A stretch of 34,602 bases of DNA from contig CAJFMX010000023.1 of NCBI GenBank assembly GCA_904393115.1, forward strand, positions 1 to 34,602, given 5' to 3'. Both the position numbers and the translations under genes were made by a program. The notes beneath the pieces are model-generated. The model was not told where the DNA came from. It ran no database searches and worked only from the letters and a program-made list of their open reading frames with translations. Position 1 is the stretch's first letter, and each line of letters opens with the position of its first letter. The stretch is from an uncultured Clostridia bacterium. Its GTDB lineage: Bacteria > Bacillota > Clostridia > Christensenellales > UBA1750. Below, piece by piece: positions 1-7,342 of this stretch.

Positions 1-45
1 CCCGCGCCCCCCCGCCGCTCCCCCGCTGCGCCGGCAAAACGAGAG

Positions 46-149
46 AAGGCCCCCGTTGCAAATCGGTTCGCCGCAAGGCGGCCCGATTTGCTGCGGGGGC
101 CTTGTGGGAAAGGCGAGGGGGCCCGAAAGGGCTTCCTCGCCTTTCCCAC
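46..149 (+). other. two tandem long hairpins with GNRA tetraloops
   Basis: Two stem-loops lie back to back. The first (46-103) pairs AAGGCCCCCG with CGGGGGCCTT (10 bp), then GCAAATCGG with CCGATTTGC (9 bp), then CGCC with GGCG, and is capped by a GCAA tetraloop; the stem segments are separated by 2/2 internal loops. The second (104-149) pairs 15 bp starting GTGGGAAAGG, then two GU-type pairs, then GCCC with GGGC around a GAAA tetraloop. Only the plus-strand reading gives GNRA loops, which suggests a plus-strand RNA. No T tract follows either hairpin, so they are not standard terminators. The window starts just upstream, so the parent transcript is unknown. The rest of 1-190 shows no gene. Confidence 0.6.
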
Positions 150-190
150 ACACGTCGAGGGAGGCCGGGGTGGGGCGGGTCGCGGGCGCG

Positions 191-1009
191 CTAGAGCCGG
201 ATCACGCGCAGGGGCGCGTCGGGGAGCCGGCGCTGCACGGTCGCGAGGGACTCCGGCGCGCAGTCCATGCCGATAAAGGTTCGGCCCAGGCGGAAGGCGG
301 CCTCCAGCGCGGTGCCGGAGCCGGCGAAGGCGTCCAGCACCACGTCCCCCTCGCGGCTGGCGCAGCGCACGATGCGCTCCAGGAGCCGCAGGGGCTTCTG
401 CGTAGGGTAGCCGGTACGCTCGGGATCGCGCTGGTGCAGGTGCGGGATGTCGGTCCAGACGTCGCTGGCGGGCACGCCCTCGTCGTCGAAATAGCGGTAG
501 AGGCGGCCGCCGGAGCGGATCGCGCGGTAGGCGCGGCCGTCCTCGTCCACGCCGCGCTTCATGTGGTTGCTGCGGACCTCGGCGCGGGGCAGCGGGTCCT
601 GCATGGCGTCGAAATAGGCGCCGCGGGACTTGGCGAAGAAGAGGAGCGTATCGTGCTTGCGGGAAAAGTGCGTCTGCGCGCGCCCGCCGCTGCGGTAGCA
701 CCAGACGATCTCGTTGCGGAAGCCCTCCGCGCCGAAGATCTCCTCCAGCAGCAGGCGCAGCCGCGCGTGCGTGCGCCAGTCGATGTGCAGAAACAGGCTC
801 CCGCGCGCGTCCAGGACCTCGTATACGCCTTGCAGGACGGCGCGCATCATGGCATAATAGTCCTCATCGGAGGGAAACCGGTCGCAGTATGCGCCAAAGT
901 CCCGCCCCGTCAGATACGGCGGGTCCAGGTAGCAGAGCTGCACGCGCCGGCCCTGCTCGGCCAGGCGCTGCAGTCCCTGCCGCGCATCCCCGAGGTAAAA
1001 CTCGTTCAA
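191..1009 (-). CDS. site-specific DNA methyltransferase (N6-adenine/N4-cytosine, beta class)
   Basis: This is a SAM-dependent DNA amino-methyltransferase of the N6_N4_Mtase family, acting on specific DNA sites. Motif IV, DPPY, sits near residues 29-32, and the SAM-binding motif I, FAGSGT, comes late (about 228-233). This IV-before-I order defines the beta class. The family's YPTQKP segment precedes motif I. At 272 residues it has normal length, and the ends look intact. I chose the TTG start at 1009 because an AGGGGGAAGGG ribosome binding site lies just upstream and the protein then begins NEFYLGD, as is usual for the family. An ATG at 1030 is the alternative, but its binding site is weak. 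The gene is divergent from the Cys-cluster gene. No restriction endonuclease or specificity subunit is visible next to it in the window, so it may be an orphan methylase. The target sequence cannot be read from the sequence. Confidence 0.88.
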   Translation of the reverse strand: MNEFYLGDARQGLQRLAEQGRRVQLCYLDPPYLTGRDFGAYCDRFPSDEDYYAMMRAVLQGVYEVLDARGSLFLHIDWRTHARLRLLLEEIFGAEGFRNEIVWCYRSGGRAQTHFSRKHDTLLFFAKSRGAYFDAMQDPLPRAEVRSNHMKRGVDEDGRAYRAIRSGGRLYRYFDDEGVPASDVWTDIPHLHQRDPERTGYPTQKPLRLLERIVRCASREGDVVLDAFAGSGTALEAAFRLGRTFIGMDCAPESLATVQRRLPDAPLRVIRL

Positions 1010-1055
1010 GGCCCTTCCCCCTTTTCTCATTCTCTCGTTTTCGGAGGCGATGCAC

Positions 1056-1577
1056 ATGACCACAAAGGAAGCGCTCCTTGCCGCGCGCGGCCTGCTCGAG
1101 CAGGTCACGCCCCTTTCCACGGACTGCGGCGCGCTCTGCGGCGCGGCCTGCTGCCAGGACAGCCCGGACGAGGACTCGGTCGCGGGCATGCTCCTCTTCC
1201 CGGAGGAGGCCCCGCTCTACGCGCGCCAGGGCGCGTGGATGGAGCTTCTGCCCTCGCACCTGCTCTTTGCCGGGGAGCCGGTGCCGCTCCTGACCTGCCG
1301 GATGCCCTGCCCCCGGCCCATGCGGCCGCTCGCCTGCCGGCTCTTCCCGCTGGTCCCCTTTGTCAAGGGCGACCGGCTCACCGTGCGCATGGACCTGCGC
1401 GCGCGCCCGCTCTGCCCGCTGTACAGCTCGGGCATCGCGGGGCTTTCCCCGGCGTTCGTCTCGGCGGTCAAGTCCGCGCTGCGCCTGCTCTGGGCGGACC
1501 CGGTGCACCGAGAATACCTCTGCCTGCTGACGGAGCACCTGAAGGAATACGACTTCCTCGCGCCGCAGGACCTCTAG
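1056..1577 (+). CDS. YkgJ-like cysteine-cluster protein
   Basis: This 173-residue protein carries a clustered set of cysteines near the N-terminus (DCGALCGAACC), then a CRMPCP segment and a RPLACRLFP segment. The last resembles the RPxxCRxFP signature of YkgJ/UPF0153-type proteins, which are presumed zinc or Fe-S binders of unknown function. No signal peptide or membrane segment is seen. The start at 1056 is preferred over the ATG at 1050 because GGAGG at 1043-1047 is 8 nt from it but only 2 nt from the earlier ATG. Its stop codon overlaps the stop of the convergent gene: both use the palindrome CTAG at 1574-1577. It is a single plus-strand gene between two minus-strand genes. Family assignment rests on the cysteine pattern only; the biochemical role is not known. 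Confidence 0.75.
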   Translation: MTTKEALLAARGLLEQVTPLSTDCGALCGAACCQDSPDEDSVAGMLLFPEEAPLYARQGAWMELLPSHLLFAGEPVPLLTCRMPCPRPMRPLACRLFPLVPFVKGDRLTVRMDLRARPLCPLYSSGIAGLSPAFVSAVKSALRLLWADPVHREYLCLLTEHLKEYDFLAPQDL

Positions 1578-2242
1578 CGCAGTCCCTCGCGCTCCAGGCT
1601 CTGCGCGAGGGCGCGCAGCTCCCACTCGCAGGTGTCAAAGTCCGGCGTGCGCGCGCGCACGAGGCGGCGGAAGTCCGCCGAGTGGTCGAAGTGCTCCAGA
1701 TGCGTCAATTCGTGGATGACGACGGAATCCACCGCCGCGGGGCTTGCGGCCACCAGCCGCCAGGAGAAGTTGAGCCGTCCCGCGCGGGAGCAGCTCCCCC
1801 AGCGCTTGGCCGCACCGGTGATGCGCACGCTCGCCGGGCGCGCGCCGAACGCGCCGGCAAAGTGCGCCACGCGCGCGGGCAGCAGCTCCCGCGCCGCCTG
1901 TGCATAGAGCGCAGCGATCTGCGGCAGGAGCGACGCAAGGTCGCCCTCCGGCAGCAGGAAGGCCGCCTCCGTCCGGCGCGCAATGCCGTCGGGCGCGGGG
2001 CGCACGGGTAGGCGCTTCCCCAGGAAGGGCAGGCTCTCCGGCCGCACATGGCGCGCGGCCTGCGCGCGGGCTGCATCCTCCCTGCGCGCGCGGAGCCACC
2101 TGCCGTGCTTCTCCAGGGCGGCCTCGATCTGCGCGCGCGGGCAGCCGATGGGCGCGCGCACCTGGACGCTTCCGTCCTCGCCCACGCGCAGGGCGATGGA
2201 CGAACGCCTCTCGAAGCGAACGGTATAGCGAATCTCGGTCAT
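1574..2242 (-). CDS. YgjP-type metal-dependent hydrolase (DUF45, SprT-like zincin)
   Basis: This is a 222-residue soluble protein of the YgjP/DUF45 family, a zinc-metallopeptidase-like fold. The zinc motif HELTH lies at about 177-181 and the third ligand His at about 187 (HxDxS context, HSADF). Upstream of it is the family's WGSCS segment. The N-terminal half carries the beta-rich region seen in these proteins. I started at the ATG at 2242 (MTEIRY); the upstream extension has no family resemblance and runs into the hairpin at 2282-2322. The gene is the last of a leftward set behind the DUF5711-like gene and cvpA, but a strong hairpin lies between it and cvpA. Physiological substrates of this family are unknown; an endopeptidase role is inferred from the motif. 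Confidence 0.85.
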   Translation of the reverse strand: MTEIRYTVRFERRSSIALRVGEDGSVQVRAPIGCPRAQIEAALEKHGRWLRARREDAARAQAARHVRPESLPFLGKRLPVRPAPDGIARRTEAAFLLPEGDLASLLPQIAALYAQAARELLPARVAHFAGAFGARPASVRITGAAKRWGSCSRAGRLNFSWRLVAASPAAVDSVVIHELTHLEHFDHSADFRRLVRARTPDFDTCEWELRALAQSLEREGLR

Positions 2243-2281
2243 TTCTTTCTCTTGCCTTTCCCCGTTTCCGCCGGCGCAATG

Positions 2282-2328
2282 CGGCGCGGGCTCCCCTGTG
2301 CAGCGCACCGGAGCCCGCGCCGTTTTTT
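2282..2328 (+). terminator. strong hairpin with T6 tract oriented to the plus strand
   Basis: CGGCGCGGGCTCC (2282-2294) pairs perfectly with GGAGCCCGCGCCG (2310-2322), and the inner GTGC/GCAC can pair too. T6 follows at 2323-2328. It has all the marks of an intrinsic terminator for plus-strand transcription, yet both flanking genes are on the minus strand. Read on the minus strand it has an A run before the stem but no T run after it. Confidence 0.65.
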
Positions 2329-3042
2329 CTACAGCACCGAGCGAATCCAGCCAAAGAACCAGTTATCCGGGTAGAAGAAATTCAGCAGTGTAGACTGCTC
2401 CACCATGTCGGTGATCAAATCGATCTGCAGCATGTTGACGGCCAGGGGGATCATGGTCACCAACACCATCAGCAGCAGGAACGCGCGCGCGAGCCCCAGC
2501 GCGCCGCCGACCACGCCGTCCAGTATGCGCAGGACCGGGAAGTTGAACACGCGGTTGACGAGCGTGACCAGGAGCGAGGCCACGACGTAGGTGAACAAAA
2601 ACAGCAGCACAAAGGAAATCGTGTTGAGCGAGGCATCGGCCACGGTCTGGTTGAAGTAGTCGAAGAGCGTGTTGTAGGTGCCGGCATAGACGAGGCCGGC
2701 GACGTTGTTGGCCAGGTAGGTGTCAAAGGGCGGCGTGAAGTTCGCGTTGGAGATGACGAGCGCGATCTGCTCCTGCGTGAGTGAGGTCAGGTCCGTGCGG
2801 GCATACTCCATCATCTCGGTTGTGATGTGGGAAGACCCCTCCGAGAAGTAGACGAGGTAGTTCATCCACGTCTCGTGTCCGGCGATCCATTCCGAGACCA
2901 GGGGATAGCAGAGCTTGGCCACGAGCAGCGCCGCGCCCACGGCCACAAGGTTCAGCGCGGTTGCGACCGAGCCACGGTAGAGCCCCACCAGCAGCGAGAG
3001 CGCGAAAAAGGCGAGAATCGCATAGTCGATGATGTTGAGCAA
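2329..3042 (-). CDS. cvpA: CvpA family membrane protein
   Basis: This is a 237-residue integral membrane protein of the CvpA family (colicin V production protein homologues). Hydrophobic segments lie at about 5-21, 27-48, 143-165 and 178-202, and the N-terminal pattern NIIDYAILAFFALSLLVGLY followed by RG is typical of CvpA. The long loop between segments 2 and 3 is polar and may face outward. The start is TTG at 3042, supported by AGGAGG 8 nt upstream; no ATG fits. It follows the DUF5711-like gene by about 20 nt, so the two are almost certainly cotranscribed. The function in Gram-positive bacteria is not settled; envelope-related roles are usual for the family. Confidence 0.85.
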   Translation of the reverse strand: MLNIIDYAILAFFALSLLVGLYRGSVATALNLVAVGAALLVAKLCYPLVSEWIAGHETWMNYLVYFSEGSSHITTEMMEYARTDLTSLTQEQIALVISNANFTPPFDTYLANNVAGLVYAGTYNTLFDYFNQTVADASLNTISFVLLFLFTYVVASLLVTLVNRVFNFPVLRILDGVVGGALGLARAFLLLMVLVTMIPLAVNMLQIDLITDMVEQSTLLNFFYPDNWFFGWIRSVL

Positions 3043-3061
3043 GGCGATGTCCTCCTGTTCC

Positions 3062-4165
3062 TCAGGGGAGGGTTACCAGGTAGACCTGGTCCGCGCTCGA
3101 GAGCAGAACGCGGTTGTTGTTGAGGCGGCAGAGCACGTCCTCCACCGCATAGGGCAGAGAGCTGACGCTCGTGGCCCCGCCGGCCAGCGGCACGGAATAG
3201 ACCGTCTGCCCGGCAAAGCCGTAAACGCTGCGCGTGCCCATGCACAGGTCCGTGCAGCCCGCGGGCATGTGCAGGTCCTGCGTCTGGGTGCCCGTGAGGA
3301 CGCGCAGGGTGGTCGGGTTCTCCTGCTGGCTGGAGAGGGTGAAGAGCATGTGCAGCTCGTCCCCGGCGCAGGCGTCGCGCAGTGTCCAGCCGTAGATCGG
3401 GACGCTGGTCTCCGTGGTGTCGCTGGTGCTGCGGCCGTCGACGGTGCGCGTGCCGACGATGTAGACGGAGCTGCCGCTCATCAGCGCGCGGTAATAGAGC
3501 TGGTCCGTCGTGGAATACCCCGCCATCAGGAGCTTGCCCGGCTGATAGATGTTGAGCACGGACCGGGGCAGGATGCCGCTGGCGTCCAGCATGAGCACGT
3601 AGAGCAGATCGGAAGAGGAATAGAGCGCAAAGTCCACGAGCGTGCCGTCGGAAGGGGTGAGGGTCTCCACGCTCTTGCCCGTGCTGTCGATGACCTCGAT
3701 GGTGTCGTCCGCATACTGCACGGCCACGCGGCTGTGCCCAGCCGAGACGCGCGCGATCTCCTTCTGCGGCGAGACGGAGAAGGCCACGTTGCCCGCCGTG
3801 TCGTAGACGTAGAGCGAGTTCGCCTTGTAGAGCGCCAGCAGCCAATCGCTCGAGGCGCAGGAATAGCCGTCCGACTGATCGGGGGAGCGCTCCCAGAGGA
3901 GCTCGGCCGTGCGGCCGTCATAGGCGCGGGCATAGGTTCCGTCAAAGGCGACAAAGGCGTCGCCCAGGGCGCAGAAGGTCATCTGGGCGCTAACGCCGGT
4001 CACGGCCGTGCCGCCCCCTTCCAGCGAGGCCGCGCCCGGCGCGCACCCGCGCACCGCGAGCAGCACGCCGCCCGCCAAGGCCGCCACCAGCAGCGCGATG
4101 ACCACATAGCGCATCACGTGCGGCATGTTCAGCAGAAATCGGAACCGTAAGGACGAAGCGCGCAT
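3062..4165 (-). CDS. DUF5711-like membrane-anchored beta-propeller protein
   Basis: The protein has 367 residues. A single transmembrane segment at about 19-40 (YVVIALLVAALAGGVLLAV) is followed by an extracellular domain made of short repeating beta-strand patterns such as LLALYKANSLYVYDTAGNVA and IEVIDSTGKSV, which look like propeller blades. The overall make-up, and its position directly before cvpA, fit the DUF5711 proteins of Clostridia. No catalytic motif is seen. The ATG at 4165 has a modest GGGGT site upstream; an ATG at residue 14 is possible but lacks a binding site. I infer a cell-surface scaffold or sensor role working with CvpA; nothing in the sequence proves it. Confidence 0.7.
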   Translation of the reverse strand: MRASSLRFRFLLNMPHVMRYVVIALLVAALAGGVLLAVRGCAPGAASLEGGGTAVTGVSAQMTFCALGDAFVAFDGTYARAYDGRTAELLWERSPDQSDGYSCASSDWLLALYKANSLYVYDTAGNVAFSVSPQKEIARVSAGHSRVAVQYADDTIEVIDSTGKSVETLTPSDGTLVDFALYSSSDLLYVLMLDASGILPRSVLNIYQPGKLLMAGYSTTDQLYYRALMSGSSVYIVGTRTVDGRSTSDTTETSVPIYGWTLRDACAGDELHMLFTLSSQQENPTTLRVLTGTQTQDLHMPAGCTDLCMGTRSVYGFAGQTVYSVPLAGGATSVSSLPYAVEDVLCRLNNNRVLLSSADQVYLVTLP

Positions 4166-4507
4166 CCGACAACCCCCGTATTCTCCATTTTTCCCGGCCG
4201 CGCAGGGACGCAGGACCGGAGATTACAATATTCTTCGGCCGGGGCGCATTTTCCTGCAAGCCGCGGCGCGCGCCGCCATTTTTTCGGCGCTCCCCCGCCT
4301 GCAAAATCCTGCATGGACGTTACATAAACGGCGCACGCGGCGGCTTTGTTGCAGGGCGGGCGCGGCGCGGCGATTGCCGGCGCCGCCGCCCGCGCAAATT
4401 CTCCGTCGCCGCTCTGCTTTGCTGTAACACACATTCCGGCTGCGGCATATGATGCCTGTGTCAACCGAATCCCCCACGACCGGAAAATCTTAAGGAGGCA
4501 AGCCGAC
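4166..4507. other. divergent intergenic region, 342 bases
   Basis: This gap separates the leftward DUF5711-like gene from the rightward Cys-rich gene. It is richer in AT in patches than its surroundings. I see a sigma-K-like promoter for the rightward gene (separate entry) and AAGGAGG at 4492-4498. I could not assign a convincing promoter for the leftward gene, and no further gene is seen. Confidence 0.6.
4426..4453 (+). promoter_or_regulatory. sigma-K/sigma-E-like sporulation promoter
   Basis: AACA at 4426-4429 is followed after 16 nt by CATATGAT at 4446-4453, preceded by G. This matches the sigma-K pattern (mACm, about 16 nt, gCATAnnnT). The -10 alone would also suit sigma-E, whose -35 is not evident. 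The predicted start of transcription is near 4460, leaving a leader of about 48 nt ending in a good ribosome binding site. No sigma-A promoter of comparable quality was seen. Confidence 0.5.
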
Positions 4508-5281
4508 ATGTCGTTCTACTCGTACAAGAACTGCAACCAGGAGAACTGCCCTGGGCCGATCAAGGGCGACCTCAAGGGTCTGCGCGAAAAGGTCTGCGTC
4601 CAGGTCAAGAAGGTCTATGATTCGTGCATGCAGCAGGAGCAGCTCGAAAAGGTCTGCGTGACCGTCACGGACATGACGCCCGTGTGCGACTGCGACTGCG
4701 CGCAGCCCTTCACCCCGCCCATCTGCTTTGAGAGCTGCCGCTCCTCGGGCTATGTGGGCACGATCCGGAACCTGATCATCGACCGCATCTGCGACCGCCC
4801 GGGCTTTGCGCGCGTGCGGTGCGCGGTGGACATTCCCATCGACATCCTCTTTACGGACGGCAACTGCCGCGAGGGCATCGGCCACGGCTCGGTCACCGTC
4901 AACAAGGACGTCATGCTCTGCATCCCGGACGACAGCATCGTCCCCTTCACGATGGAGTCCCTGGTCAGCGCGATCTGCGTCTCCGGCCGCTACTGCAGCA
5001 ACAACACGTTCGAGCTGACCATCTGCGTGACCGTGATCCTGAAGGTCATCGCCGAGGTGGAGATGCTCATCCCGTCCTTTGGGTTCTGCTCCGTCCCGCC
5101 CTGCGAAGAGTTCGCGGAAAATGTCTGCGACGAATTCTTCTCCCTGCCCATCTTCCCGCAGAACCCCTGCGCCGACCCCGCAAACCGCCCGGCCTGCGCC
5201 TGCAGCACCTGCAACACCTGCGGGACCTGCAATAGCTGCAATACGTGCAGCACCTGCCGCACCTGCTCGAGCACGACCTAA
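4508..5281 (+). CDS. cysteine-rich putative spore coat/exosporium protein
   Basis: The protein has 257 residues, of which I count 30 cysteines. The N-terminal part contains CDCDC and several spaced cysteines. The middle part (about 90-210) alternates beta-strand-like stretches with single cysteines, faintly recalling DUF3794-type spore proteins. The C-terminal tail has Cys at every third residue eight times in a row (STCNTCGTCNSC pattern). There is no signal peptide or membrane segment, so it is made inside the cell, as coat proteins are in the mother cell. AAGGAGG lies 9 nt before the ATG at 4508. A sigma-K-like promoter precedes it and a strong terminator follows, so it is a single-gene unit. 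I do not recognise an exact family. The coat role is inferred from composition and promoter; metal storage is the main alternative. Confidence 0.6.
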   Translation: MSFYSYKNCNQENCPGPIKGDLKGLREKVCVQVKKVYDSCMQQEQLEKVCVTVTDMTPVCDCDCAQPFTPPICFESCRSSGYVGTIRNLIIDRICDRPGFARVRCAVDIPIDILFTDGNCREGIGHGSVTVNKDVMLCIPDDSIVPFTMESLVSAICVSGRYCSNNTFELTICVTVILKVIAEVEMLIPSFGFCSVPPCEEFAENVCDEFFSLPIFPQNPCADPANRPACACSTCNTCGTCNSCNTCSTCRTCSSTT

Positions 5282-5339
5282 GATCTGCCGTACATACCGC
5301 GCAACCCGTTCCATCCCATCTGTTGTTCCTCCATGCGCT

Positions 5340-5381
5340 GCGGGGGGGAAGGGGAAACCGCCCCTTTCCCCCGCTTTTTTT
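5340..5381 (+). terminator. intrinsic terminator of the Cys-rich gene
   Basis: A G-rich arm at 5340-5354 pairs with CCCCTTTCCCCCGC at 5361-5374, with one GU pair and one bulge, and T7 follows at 5375-5381. It lies about 60 nt after the stop codon. Confidence 0.8.
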
Positions 5382-5412
5382 GCGCGCGGGCAAAAAATGC
5401 GCAGCTGGGGCT

Positions 5413-5441
5413 AGGAAAGCGGGCCCGGGTTTTGGTATAAT
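5413..5441 (+). promoter_or_regulatory. sigma-A promoter with extended -10 for the GntR gene
   Basis: TGGTATAAT at 5433-5441 is a perfect extended -10. The hexamer 17 nt upstream (AGGAAA, 5413-5418) is a poor -35, which is tolerated by extended -10 promoters. The leader of about 55 nt ends in AAGGAGG at 5491-5497. No clear operator palindrome was found in the leader. Confidence 0.65.
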
Positions 5442-5505
5442 GGAGGCAGAGAACCACAAGCATCCATATACAGCGCCCAAGGCGCATAAGAAGGAGGAGT
5501 TCCCC

Positions 5506-6573
5506 ATGCTCGACCGAACCCTGGACACGCCGCTGTACCTCCAGTTGGCCGCCCTCCTGCGCGAGGACATCGCCGCCGGCCGCCTCCGGCCCGGGGACAA
5601 GCTCCCGAGCGAGTCGGAGCTGGTGGAGCGCTACGGCGTGGGCCGCGTCACCGTGCGCGAGGCGCTGGCCCTGCTGGTCAACGAGGGGCTGCTGCGCAAG
5701 CTCCAGGGCCGGGGCACGTTCGTGCGCGCCGCGCACGCGGGCCAGCCCCTGCGCATCGACGTGCTGCTGGACCTGCGGGAGCGGACCTTTGCGCCCGACT
5801 ACCTGGAGAGCATCGAGGGCGTGCTGCGGCGCTACGGCGCGACCTGCGTGCTGCACAACACGCAGGGCAGCGACGACACGGCCGCTTCCTGCATCGACGA
5901 GGCGGCCCAGGCCGGCGCCTCGGGTGTGATCCTCCGGCCCGGCCCCGCGCAGGACTGCCCCTCCCCGCGGCTTGCCGCCGCGCTGCGGAGCCTGGCGGAC
6001 CGCCGCGTGCCGCTGATGCTGCTCGACCGCGCGCTGGACGACGTGGACGCCTCCTTCGCCGTGTTCGACGACAAGGCCGCCGGGTCCCTGGCTGCGCAGC
6101 ACTTTGCCGAGTGCGGCCACCTCTACCTGGCCATGATCGGGGACGACGCCCGGCACGACGCCTTCCTGCGCGCGCTGGGGTTTGAGGACTACCTCCTGCA
6201 GCACAACTACGTCGCCCCGGTGATCGAAAACGAGGCCGCGGACCTGGGCGCGCAGCTGCAGCGCATCCTGCGCGAAAACCCGGAGATCACGGGCCTGTTC
6301 TGCTACAGCGACGCGGTGGCCGCGCGCGCGGTGGAGGCCTTGCGGGCGCGGGGCCTCTCGGTGCCTGCTCGCATCTCGGTCGTGGGCTGCGACGACGCGG
6401 CCCTGGCCTCCGCCGTGCAGCCCAAGCTCACCACGATCGTCCACCCCAAGGCCGCCCTGGGCGCGCAGGCGGCCGAGGCCCTGCTCAAGATCCTGCACAA
6501 CCCCGCGCTGGCCCCCTACCACCAGGTCTTCGCCCCGTCGCTGGTCATCCGCGACTCCTGCTCCGAGATCTAG
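5506..6573 (+). CDS. GntR-type regulator with LacI-type sugar-binding domain (AraR-like)
   Basis: This is a 355-residue transcription factor. A GntR winged helix-turn-helix fills about residues 5-75, with the hallmark segments RPGDKLPSESEL and VTVREALALLVNEG and the GRGTFV wing. The rest (about 80-355) is a periplasmic-binding-protein/LacI-type sensor ending with VVGCDDAALASAVQPKLTTI, typical of that fold. This hybrid is the architecture of AraR, the arabinose repressor of Bacillus, so the ligand is probably a sugar or sugar acid. The ATG at 5506 has AAGGAGG at proper distance. The gene is monocistronic, with its own extended -10 promoter and a hairpin after the stop. The neighbours are not sugar genes, but an araD homologue lies at 26070. 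The ligand and regulon are inference. Confidence 0.85.
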   Translation: MLDRTLDTPLYLQLAALLREDIAAGRLRPGDKLPSESELVERYGVGRVTVREALALLVNEGLLRKLQGRGTFVRAAHAGQPLRIDVLLDLRERTFAPDYLESIEGVLRRYGATCVLHNTQGSDDTAASCIDEAAQAGASGVILRPGPAQDCPSPRLAAALRSLADRRVPLMLLDRALDDVDASFAVFDDKAAGSLAAQHFAECGHLYLAMIGDDARHDAFLRALGFEDYLLQHNYVAPVIENEAADLGAQLQRILRENPEITGLFCYSDAVAARAVEALRARGLSVPARISVVGCDDAALASAVQPKLTTIVHPKAALGAQAAEALLKILHNPALAPYHQVFAPSLVIRDSCSEI

Positions 6574-6589
6574 CGCCGCTTTGGCAGAC

Positions 6590-6625
6590 AAGCGCCCCAT
6601 GCGGATTTCTCCGCATGGGGCGCTT
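6590..6625. terminator. perfect 15-bp hairpin between convergent genes
   Basis: AAGCGCCCCATGCGG (6590-6604) and its exact complement (6611-6625) flank a 6-nt loop. It sits in the 67-nt gap between the GntR gene and the convergent ABC ATPase gene. Neither strand has a good T tract, so it is a likely but non-classical two-way terminator. Confidence 0.55.
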
Positions 6626-6640
6626 GCGCTGCGGCCTTGC

Positions 6641-7330
6641 TCAGCCCGCCTCCTCGTGCAGCACACCGTCGATGATGCGCACGATGCGGTGCGCGTGCTG
6701 CGCGACGTTCAGGTCGTGGGTGATCATGACGATGGTGTTGCCCATGGCGTTGAGCTTCTCAAAGAGGGCCAGCACCTCGGCGCCGGTCTTGGTGTCCAGC
6801 GCGCCGGTCGGCTCGTCCGCCAGCAGGAGCTTCGGCTCCCCCACCAGGGCCCGGGCGATCGCCACGCGCTGCTGCTGGCCGCCGGAGAGTTCGTTCGGCC
6901 GGTGGTGGATGCGCTCCTTCATCTCCAGCAGGTCCAGCTTCTCCAGGGAGCGCTCCATGGCCTCCCGGTGCGAGACCCCGCGCACCAGCAGGGGCATCAT
7001 GACGTTCTGCAGGACCGAATACTTGGGCACGAGGAAGTATTTCTGGAAGATGAACCCGATCAGCCGGTTGCGGATGAGGGTGAGCTGCGCGTCGTTCATG
7101 TTCTGGATGGGCAGGCCCATCAGGTGGTACTCGCCCTTCTGCACGGTGTCCATGCAGCCGATGACGTTCATCAGGGTGGACTTGCCGCTGCCCGAGGGGC
7201 CGAGGATTCCCAGAAACTCCCCCTCGTTCACGGTCAGGTTCACGTTCTTGAGCGCCTGGACCTCGCTCTCCCCGATGCGGAAGGAGCGGCTCAGGCTCTC
7301 GATGTGGATGACGTTCGTCCTATCCTCCAC
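6641..7330 (-). CDS. ABC transporter ATP-binding protein, MacB/LolD type
   Basis: This 229-residue ATPase powers the permease encoded upstream in the same operon. Walker A is GPSGSGKST (44-52), the Q-loop is FIFQK, the signature is LSGGQQQR (about 148), Walker B is LLLADEPTGALD and the switch His is in MITHD. The pattern SEVQALKNVNL before Walker A is characteristic of the MacB/LolD group that works with FtsX-like permeases. It is the last gene of a leftward five-gene operon and starts 12 nt after the stop of the lipoprotein gene. Unusually, the ATPase is separated from its permease by two lipoprotein genes. The substrate cannot be told from the ATPase. Confidence 0.92.
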   Translation of the reverse strand: MEDRTNVIHIESLSRSFRIGESEVQALKNVNLTVNEGEFLGILGPSGSGKSTLMNVIGCMDTVQKGEYHLMGLPIQNMNDAQLTLIRNRLIGFIFQKYFLVPKYSVLQNVMMPLLVRGVSHREAMERSLEKLDLLEMKERIHHRPNELSGGQQQRVAIARALVGEPKLLLADEPTGALDTKTGAEVLALFEKLNAMGNTIVMITHDLNVAQHAHRIVRIIDGVLHEEAG

Positions 7331-7342
7331 GCCGCTGCCCCC

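Noticed and set aside
56..2011. A 651-codon plus-strand frame over the methyltransferase and YgjP-like genes
   Set aside because: It is the antisense of two genes with clear catalytic motifs and has a low-complexity Arg/Ala/Gly make-up.
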